A stretch of DNA of 38,391 nucleotides from Neptunomonas sp. (lineage in GTDB: Bacteria; Pseudomonadota; Gammaproteobacteria; Pseudomonadales; Balneatricaceae). A model generated the notes under the pieces. The model saw only the letters and a list, made by a program, of their open reading frames with translations. It was not told the origin of the DNA and searched no databases. The stretch covers positions 1 to 38,391 of the forward strand of contig NZ_JADGEV010000039.1 of the NCBI RefSeq assembly GCF_016744175.1, in the 5' to 3' direction. The position numbers and the translations under genes were made by a program. Positions 32,971 to 38,391 of this stretch are shown piece after piece. The first letter of the stretch is position 1. Every line of letters starts with the position of its first letter.

Positions 32971-34470
32971 TTACTTTTCCTTAAAGCTTCGAGCAAAACT
33001 ATCTGCAATAGGTTTGAGCAGATAGCTAAATAGTGTTCTTTCACCGCGGCGTATCATTACTTCTGCAGGCATGCCGGGTTTCAATTCCATACCAGTGGTT
33101 AAGTCTTTCAGGCCGTTGTCTGTTACTCTGAGTCTAACCATGTAATAAGGAGTGTCATCCCGCTTGTTAAGAAGTCTATCGGCAGAGACATTGATAACCT
33201 CGCCTTCAATAACTTTCGTTATTTTTGCATTAAATGCTGAAAAGCGAATGTCAGCTTTTTGCCCTAAATAAACTTCGTTTATGTCTTGCGTCATTAACTT
33301 AGCTTCAATGGTGAAAGCGTCTTGCTCTGGGACAAGGTCTAAAAGGGTGTGCCCTGAATTTACTACGCTTCCTACAGTATGTACTTTTAAATCGACAACA
33401 ATCCCTCTTTCAGGTGACCGTATTGTTGTACGGTTAAGCCGGTCAGCAGCGATTTCTAACCCTTCTTTGAAGTCATAATAGTCAGCTTGAACTCTTTTAA
33501 TTCGTTCGCCTATATCCTTTAAGTAATCCTGTTTTCGCGTAGCTATTTGTAAATTTGTTTCTGTGATTTGGATTTTTAAGCGAGAGGTTTCTGATTCAAG
33601 TCTAGAGATTTCATTTTGAGTAGAAAGGATAGATCTATTGAGCTCACGTGCACGCTGCCCATCTGCTAACCCTTCATTGAATAAAGTATCGAATGCTTTT
33701 TGCTCTTTCTGCAATGAAACAGTTTGTTCTAATAAAATGGATCTTTGCTTATGGAGTCCAGTGATTTGTTGCCGTGTTTGCTTGATACGAGTGCCGAGTG
33801 TTTTTGACTCTTGTTCAAATGCTTTTAGGCGCGCTGTATATAGCTGTTTTTGCTGGTTTATAGCATTTTTAATATCTTGGTCTGATTGTGATTGATTAAG
33901 TAGAACTTCACTGAAAGTTATGTCTTTGTCAAAGCTTTGTTCAGCTAATAGACGTTCTAATTCAGCTTGAGTTGTATATAATCTTTTTTTATTAGTATTG
34001 TGTTTAGATTCAGACTGTACTGTCTCAAGTTGTATAAGAGGATCACCTTCATTAACAATATCGCCATTACGGACGTATATTTTATTTACAATGCCTCCTT
34101 CAAAATGCTGAATAGATTTTCGGTAGCTGCTTACGACCACTTCGCCAGATGATAATAATGCGCTACTTAACGGTGCTAATGTAGCCCACGCTGAGAAAAA
34201 GCCTAGGGTAACCAATAAAAAAACAAGACCAAACTTAACGTAGCTTCCATCGTTGGTAGGAACATCAGCCTTTTCTGGAGGAGGAGGGACGCTGGACATT
34301 GAAGTAGGAGGCTTTGCCTGAAGCACCAACTTTTCTTCAACTGTTTCTAAATCGTTTTCTTTTGTTGTCTCTACAACTTCTTTAGAGCCTAGTTCCATAG
34401 AAGATGGAATAGGTTGAGTATTGCTTGTTTGGTTTTCTTTGCTCATGACTCTAAGCTCTCTGTTGTCCAT
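32971..34470 (-). CDS. HlyD family type I secretion periplasmic adaptor
   Basis: A 499-residue membrane-fusion protein joining the ABC transporter to TolC. The membrane helix is at about 79-98 (KFGLVFLLVTLGFFSAWATL). Before it is an unusually long, Ser/Thr/Pro-rich cytoplasmic tail with VPPPPEKADV. After it come the lipoyl half (GGIVNKIYVRNGDIVNEGDPLIQLET), long coiled coils (about 160-345) and IRSPERGIVVDLKVHTVGSVV with AKLMTQDINEVYLGQKADIRF. It ends in a short amphipathic tail. Start choice is uncertain: an in-frame ATG eight codons on could be used. It is the SapE equivalent by position. Confidence 0.93.
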   Translation of the reverse strand: MDNRELRVMSKENQTSNTQPIPSSMELGSKEVVETTKENDLETVEEKLVLQAKPPTSMSSVPPPPEKADVPTNDGSYVKFGLVFLLVTLGFFSAWATLAPLSSALLSSGEVVVSSYRKSIQHFEGGIVNKIYVRNGDIVNEGDPLIQLETVQSESKHNTNKKRLYTTQAELERLLAEQSFDKDITFSEVLLNQSQSDQDIKNAINQQKQLYTARLKAFEQESKTLGTRIKQTRQQITGLHKQRSILLEQTVSLQKEQKAFDTLFNEGLADGQRARELNRSILSTQNEISRLESETSRLKIQITETNLQIATRKQDYLKDIGERIKRVQADYYDFKEGLEIAADRLNRTTIRSPERGIVVDLKVHTVGSVVNSGHTLLDLVPEQDAFTIEAKLMTQDINEVYLGQKADIRFSAFNAKITKVIEGEVINVSADRLLNKRDDTPYYMVRLRVTDNGLKDLTTGMELKPGMPAEVMIRRGERTLFSYLLKPIADSFARSFKEK

Positions 34471-34551
34471 GAAAACCTGTAACTAGTAAAAGGCTTTCTC
34501 TGATACATCTGGTTAAAATACAAATAGTCGAACGGTTATGCTTTATCCAGC

Positions 34552-36258
34552 CTATTGGCTTATTTGGTTCTGCTCAGCTTTTTGAAGTGCCAGTTGCTTC
34601 ATGACTTCATCTTTAGGGCCGAACATTAGAACTTGACCGTCATTCATCACTAGCAGCTTATCAATGTTTCGTAAGATAGAGGTTCTGTGGCTGATGACAA
34701 GCACGGTAGCTCCTTCAGATTTAAGCAGTTGCATTGTGTTGGCTAAAGCAAGCTCACCTTGTTCATCTAGATTAGAGTTAGGTTCGTCTAATACGATGAT
34801 TTTCGGTGTGTTATAAAGAGCCCTTGCTAGGCCTATTCTTTGACGTTGACCACCGGAGAGCGCTCCAGAGTCAGTCCCTATTGGGGTGTCATAAGCATTC
34901 GGAAGTCTTAGAATCAGTTCGTGAACACCCGCTTTCTTTGCTGCGATTACTACTTTTTCTGGATCCAGATCTCCAAAACGGGCAATGTTTTCACTCACGG
35001 TGCCATTAAATAGCTCAATATCCTGTGGTAAATAGCCGATATAAGGGCCTAGCTCATCTTGGTTGTAGTGTTGAACTTCTGCGCCATCTATCCTTACGGC
35101 TCCGTTGCTTGAGGGCCATAATCCGAGTATTGCTCTAGCTAAAGTTGATTTTCCTGCTGCACTAGGACCGACTATACCTATCTGCTCACCCGGTAGTATC
35201 TGTAAATTTACACCACGTATAGCTGGAGCCTTAGAAGCAGGAGGCACAACATAAAGGTTCTCTATATTAAGTTTCCCCTGAGGCGTTGGTAGGGACATAC
35301 TTCGTTCATTTGCAGGTATTAATGTGAGTACTTCGTTCAAGCGACCGTGTGCGGCACGTGCATTATTGAAGCCTGCCCAACTACCTATTAGTAAGTCGAG
35401 TGGGGCTAGTGCGCGGCCCATTAAAATAGAGCCTGCTATCATCATACCAGGAGACATTTCGTTTAATACTACATAGTAAGCACCTAGCCCCAAAATCAGA
35501 GACTGGAAGATCATTCTTAATACTTTACTCAGGTTTGAGAAGATGCCTGCTTTGTCACTAGCAATCGTTTGTTTTTGTAAAAAAAGCTGATGTTGTTTGT
35601 ACCAGCGCCCCATGATACTTGGGAGCATGCCCATTGCATGCATGGCTTCTGAATTGCGCAGGTTGCTTGTAGCTAACGCCTGAGCTTTTACGTTTTCGCC
35701 GTTGGCTTCCATTAAAACTTTTCGGGTGCCCCGCTCGTTCAGTATTGCAACGCAAAGTAAAATAGTTGCAGCGCCTATTGCAAACCACCCAAATGCTGGA
35801 TGAAAAATAAATAGTATCCCGATATAAATTGGTAGCCACGGAACATCAAAGAACGCAAATAGACCGTTTCCTGTCATGAATTGACGCAAGCTTGTTAGAT
35901 CGCTTAATGGCTGTGATGTCCTTTGGCTTGGTGAGCGAATGCCCATTTCAAACATCGCAGAATATACGCGACGGCTTAAGTACTGATCCATTTGGTTGCT
36001 AACTCGGACAAGTATCCTGGCCCTTACCCACTCTAATGTTCCCATTATAGAGAACATGAATACCATGAGAATTGACAAATAAAGAAGAGTATCAAGGCTT
36101 CTTGAGGCAACAACTCGATCATAAACTTGGAGCATGTAAAGGGGGGCTGTCAACATCAAAAGATTAATGAATAAGCTAAAAAAGGCCGCTGCTATAAAGC
36201 CTCGTTTACTCGCTTTAAGGGCACCTTTGAGGTCATTTGATGTAGTGGTGTTGCTCAT
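34552..36258 (-). CDS. Type I secretion ABC transporter (PrtD type)
   Basis: A 568-residue ABC exporter with fused membrane and nucleotide-binding domains and no N-terminal C39 peptidase, so of the PrtD/AprD/SapD type used for proteases, lipases and S-layer proteins. The membrane half (about 15-300) starts AAAFFSLFINLLMLTAPLYM with LQVYDRVVASRSLDTLLYL. Walker A GPSAAGKS is at 364-371, the signature LSGGQ at 467-471 and Walker B IIVLDE at 487-492. It lacks a peptidase, so substrates should carry a C-terminal signal rather than a double-glycine leader. It is followed 81 nt later by HlyD. Confidence 0.94.
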   Translation of the reverse strand: MSNTTTSNDLKGALKASKRGFIAAAFFSLFINLLMLTAPLYMLQVYDRVVASRSLDTLLYLSILMVFMFSIMGTLEWVRARILVRVSNQMDQYLSRRVYSAMFEMGIRSPSQRTSQPLSDLTSLRQFMTGNGLFAFFDVPWLPIYIGILFIFHPAFGWFAIGAATILLCVAILNERGTRKVLMEANGENVKAQALATSNLRNSEAMHAMGMLPSIMGRWYKQHQLFLQKQTIASDKAGIFSNLSKVLRMIFQSLILGLGAYYVVLNEMSPGMMIAGSILMGRALAPLDLLIGSWAGFNNARAAHGRLNEVLTLIPANERSMSLPTPQGKLNIENLYVVPPASKAPAIRGVNLQILPGEQIGIVGPSAAGKSTLARAILGLWPSSNGAVRIDGAEVQHYNQDELGPYIGYLPQDIELFNGTVSENIARFGDLDPEKVVIAAKKAGVHELILRLPNAYDTPIGTDSGALSGGQRQRIGLARALYNTPKIIVLDEPNSNLDEQGELALANTMQLLKSEGATVLVISHRTSILRNIDKLLVMNDGQVLMFGPKDEVMKQLALQKAEQNQISQ

Positions 36259-36388
36259 ATTTGTCTCAACTTAATTGATGCGTTTATCCAGGTGCCCAGT
36301 GATTAGAAATTTGATTTCGCTGGATACTAAAAGCGTTTGATACATTTAGAATGTTATTGCTACGCACTTTTATAGGGGTTATTAATTT

Positions 36389-36427
36389 AAAAACAAGGGG
36401 GATTCGAAAATTGCTTTTAGGAATCCC
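36389..36427 (-). terminator. Terminator after the SapC-family gene
   Basis: GGGATTC (36399-36405) pairs with GAATCCC (36421-36427) with further A/T pairing inside. On the minus strand a TTTTT run (36389-36393) follows. It suggests the sapC-like gene is mostly transcribed apart from the ABC gene. Confidence 0.7.
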
Positions 36428-36440
36428 GTATTATTATTCA

Positions 36441-37274
36441 TTAAAATGAGAATAAATCATCATTGTTGCCAAACAAACTATCTAAATCAGGCTCTTGAGT
36501 TGTTATTTCTTGTTTTAGATGTTTCTTTTTGATTTGCCTGTGTATCGTTTGTAATGTAGTGAGTTTTTTCAATCTAGGTTCAGAAAATATCTGGGCAAAA
36601 GCGACCTCTAATGCACCGCAAGAATGAAGTTGTTTTAATGCTTCAGCTGAAAGAGTGTTAAGTACTTTTTTATCAATATGATAAAGACCATTTAATGTCT
36701 TTGGTTGAGGTTTGTTTTGCTTGTCAGGTTCGGAGTATTTTATTGGCCAAGGAGCTAGTAAATTGGCTTTGTTAAGCACTTCACAAGCATCAAGAGTGAT
36801 TTTTCTTCCGCGTAATGAGTGAGCTAAAAAATCGGTTATTTCTTTAATGCGGGGTGAGAATTCCTCAGAGTCATCAAAAAAACGAGCATCGTCTTGTGTT
36901 GGCTCTTCAACTACATATTCGTTTGCAATGCATAAGTTCAATTGTTTTTTATGGTCATCAGGTCTTAGTGAGAAAGGGTGAGCCCTATAAAAAGCGGGCT
37001 TGTATTCGCCTATCCAGCGTCCATCATCTAAAACAAATAGATTGCTTTGTGGTGTTAAAGACTGAATGGCAACCAATTCGTAAAAAGTATCTCCATTGCT
37101 GCTAACCTTTTGGAGTGCAATGCTCATCTGCTCTATAACATGAGAAATTTCTTCAATTACAATGGGAACTGTTGTCATACCGGCCGCAAAGCTCAGGTTT
37201 TTTATGGGTGTAAAACCTGCATTTAAGTGAGATTCTTTCTGTATTGGTATGTAGTGAGCCATTGATATATCCAT
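36441..37274 (-). CDS. SapC family protein
   Basis: A 277-residue protein of the SapC family (PF07277), named for the gene next to the S-layer export genes in Campylobacter fetus; its function is not established. Conserved stretches are AAGMTTVPIVIEEISHV, LFVLDDGRWIGEYKPAFYR, and YRAHPFSLRPDDHKKQLNLC. The C-terminal half has a helical, lysine-rich segment and ends EPDLDSLFGNNDDLFSF. No signal peptide or membrane segment, so probably cytoplasmic. The start may instead be the second Met (residue 5), as neither has a strong ribosome site. It lies upstream of the ABC-HlyD-TolC genes and is divergent from the protease. Confidence 0.85.
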   Translation of the reverse strand: MDISMAHYIPIQKESHLNAGFTPIKNLSFAAGMTTVPIVIEEISHVIEQMSIALQKVSSNGDTFYELVAIQSLTPQSNLFVLDDGRWIGEYKPAFYRAHPFSLRPDDHKKQLNLCIANEYVVEEPTQDDARFFDDSEEFSPRIKEITDFLAHSLRGRKITLDACEVLNKANLLAPWPIKYSEPDKQNKPQPKTLNGLYHIDKKVLNTLSAEALKQLHSCGALEVAFAQIFSEPRLKKLTTLQTIHRQIKKKHLKQEITTQEPDLDSLFGNNDDLFSF

Positions 37275-37447
37275 TCGATCATAAAAACGTGGCAGCAGTG
37301 TATCATGAAGAAATTTGTTGTCATGTGATAAGGCTCACACGGCTGCTAGCTGGAAGGCTTTTTAGTAAGTATGTTTTCAGAGTACATCTTGTGTTTCAGT
37401 TTGGCTTCGTTGGCCAGTAAGCAGGAAGTATTGAAGATTTTTTAGGA

Positions 37448-37476
37448 TTGAAGCGCATTGTTCAACTATCTTTAAA
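37448..37476 (+). promoter_or_regulatory. Possible sigma-70 promoter of the metzincin gene
   Basis: TTGAAG (37448-37453), 17 nt, then TTTAAA (37471-37476); each box matches four of six consensus bases. It lies 81 nt before the protease start. Other pairs are nearly as good, so confidence is low. Confidence 0.3.
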
Positions 37477-37556
37477 CTAATAGACAAGTTTCTTGTCATT
37501 GATATGTAGAAACGTTGTATGTGTTGTTTGGGAATTTATTTGGGTGCTTAAAAGTA

Positions 37557-38391
37557 ATGAGTATGACAGCGAAAGAACATTTAGCAATTTATAGCGTGTC
37601 TGTATCTGAGGCTCGTGATTTTATCATAGCTAACATTTCTAATCCTTCCTATATATTGCAGACTGCTGGGCTCTTTAATATAACAAATCAGATGTTAGCA
37701 GAGATATATGGCGGTGTAAGTGCGCAAGAGGTTATAACTTATTTTGAAAGTGCAAGTATAGATAGTACGGTGCTAGATAATAGTGCTGATGCGAAGATGT
37801 TTAGTCGGGAAGAATTAGGTGTCGACACATCATCTCTTAAAGTGATCGGCGATGTTAATATTAATGCGTTAGATTCTGGAGACTATTGGCAACATAAGTC
37901 TCTGACATATAGCTTTAACACCTCTTTGCCTGCTTATTATTCTCAGTACGAGGTGGTCTCTCAATGGCAGCCATTAAGTGATGCTGGTCAAGCGGTGGCT
38001 AAAAAGGTTTTTGATGAAGTAGGGACTCTAACTCAGCTAACCTTTACAGAAGTTTCTTCTGCTAAAGGAAGTATTAACTTTAACACGGCGCTGTTGAGTG
38101 GTGATATTAGTGGGTATGCATACTTACCTTCAAGCTTGCCTATTGGTGGGGAGGTGTTTCTAAGCAATAAAAACACCACAACTGACGATTATAAAGATGT
38201 AGGCGCTGCGGCGAATACCCTCGTTCATGAAGTTGGGCATGCTCTGGGTTTAAAGCACACTTTTGAAATGCCTAATGCATTAAGTAAGACTGTTGATAAC
38301 TCCGATTTTTCAATTATGTCATATACCGATGTGAAAACGCTGGTATTAGAGTTTGATTATAACTCGTCTACACAAGCCATAAATGTAGTTT
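37557..38391 (+). CDS. Metzincin (serralysin-like M10) metalloprotease, N-terminal part
   Basis: The gene runs off the window; 278 codons are visible. The zinc site HEVGHALGLKH lies at residues 224-234 and the Met-turn SIMSY at 252-256, which together define a metzincin. The catalytic domain seems to begin near NINALDSGDYWQHKSLTYSF, a layout seen in serralysins. Before it is a helical N-terminal region (about 1-75) with FIIANISNPSYILQTAGLFN and MLAEIYGGVSAQEVITYF, not a signal peptide, consistent with type I export by a C-terminal signal. The start is the first of two ATGs six bases apart; the ribosome site is weak. It is divergent from the type I secretion genes, which are its likely exporter. 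RTX repeats are expected past the end. Confidence 0.85.
   Translation, partial: MSMTAKEHLAIYSVSVSEARDFIIANISNPSYILQTAGLFNITNQMLAEIYGGVSAQEVITYFESASIDSTVLDNSADAKMFSREELGVDTSSLKVIGDVNINALDSGDYWQHKSLTYSFNTSLPAYYSQYEVVSQWQPLSDAGQAVAKKVFDEVGTLTQLTFTEVSSAKGSINFNTALLSGDISGYAYLPSSLPIGGEVFLSNKNTTTDDYKDVGAAANTLVHEVGHALGLKHTFEMPNALSKTVDNSDFSIMSYTDVKTLVLEFDYNSSTQAINVV

Noticed and set aside
1-38391. CRISPR arrays, insertion sequences, prophage genes, tRNA or rRNA genes
   Set aside because: No spaced repeat array, transposase, integrase or RNA gene was recognised by eye on either strand.

Overview
The window looks like chromosomal DNA of a marine gammaproteobacterium, probably of the Oceanospirillaceae/Neptunomonas-Marinobacterium-Amphritea type. 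This is an inference from gene content: ribA beside xseB-ispA-dxs, a sodium-type PomA/PomB flagellar stator, a phasin, a TRAP transporter and many periplasmic-binding-protein systems. No sequence search was possible. I saw no rRNA, tRNA, insertion sequence, prophage or CRISPR array.

Layout. (1) 1-5292, housekeeping: the 3' end of ribA, the minus-strand xseB-ispA-dxs isoprenoid operon, pomA-pomB on the plus strand, and a minus-strand cytochrome c5. (2) 5528-8548: a small unknown ORF, a YjgR/DUF853 ATPase, and an exported metallo-beta-lactamase-fold protein with a degenerate metal motif. (3) 8669-12281: a minus-strand modABC molybdate importer whose modC stop codon abuts the start of a GTDC1/QTMAN-like tRNA-queuosine mannosyltransferase. 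(4) 12434-16696: a phasin gene whose promoter lies between two copies of one palindromic element, a diguanylate cyclase with two periplasmic solute-binding domains, a GST and a DUF1223 protein. (5) 16802-24328: a LysR regulator divergent from a TRAP transporter (DctQ-DctM-DctP), then a three-part FAD/[2Fe-2S] amino-acid or opine dehydrogenase (HcnABC/OoxAB-like) and a RidA-family imine deaminase. This reads as one uptake-and-oxidation pathway for an unknown amine. A structured, terminator-like RNA element separates transporter from enzymes. (6) 24436-26525: a secreted dienelactone-hydrolase-like protein and an exported PQQ-type sugar dehydrogenase. (7) 26603-31090: a minus-strand polyamine/opine-type ABC importer in the order ATPase, binding protein, permease, permease. 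(8) 31597-38391: a minus-strand type I secretion locus in the order SapC, ABC ATPase, HlyD adaptor, TolC, the same order as Campylobacter fetus sapCDEF. It is divergent from a metzincin (serralysin-like) protease that runs off the window and is the likely secreted substrate.

The most promising regions for new biology are the sap-like secretion locus with its protease (8), the uncharacterised TRAP/dehydrogenase/RidA pathway with its RNA element (5), and the doubled operator around the phasin promoter (4). Several starts were moved from the longest open frame to a start with a better ribosome-binding site; each entry says so.
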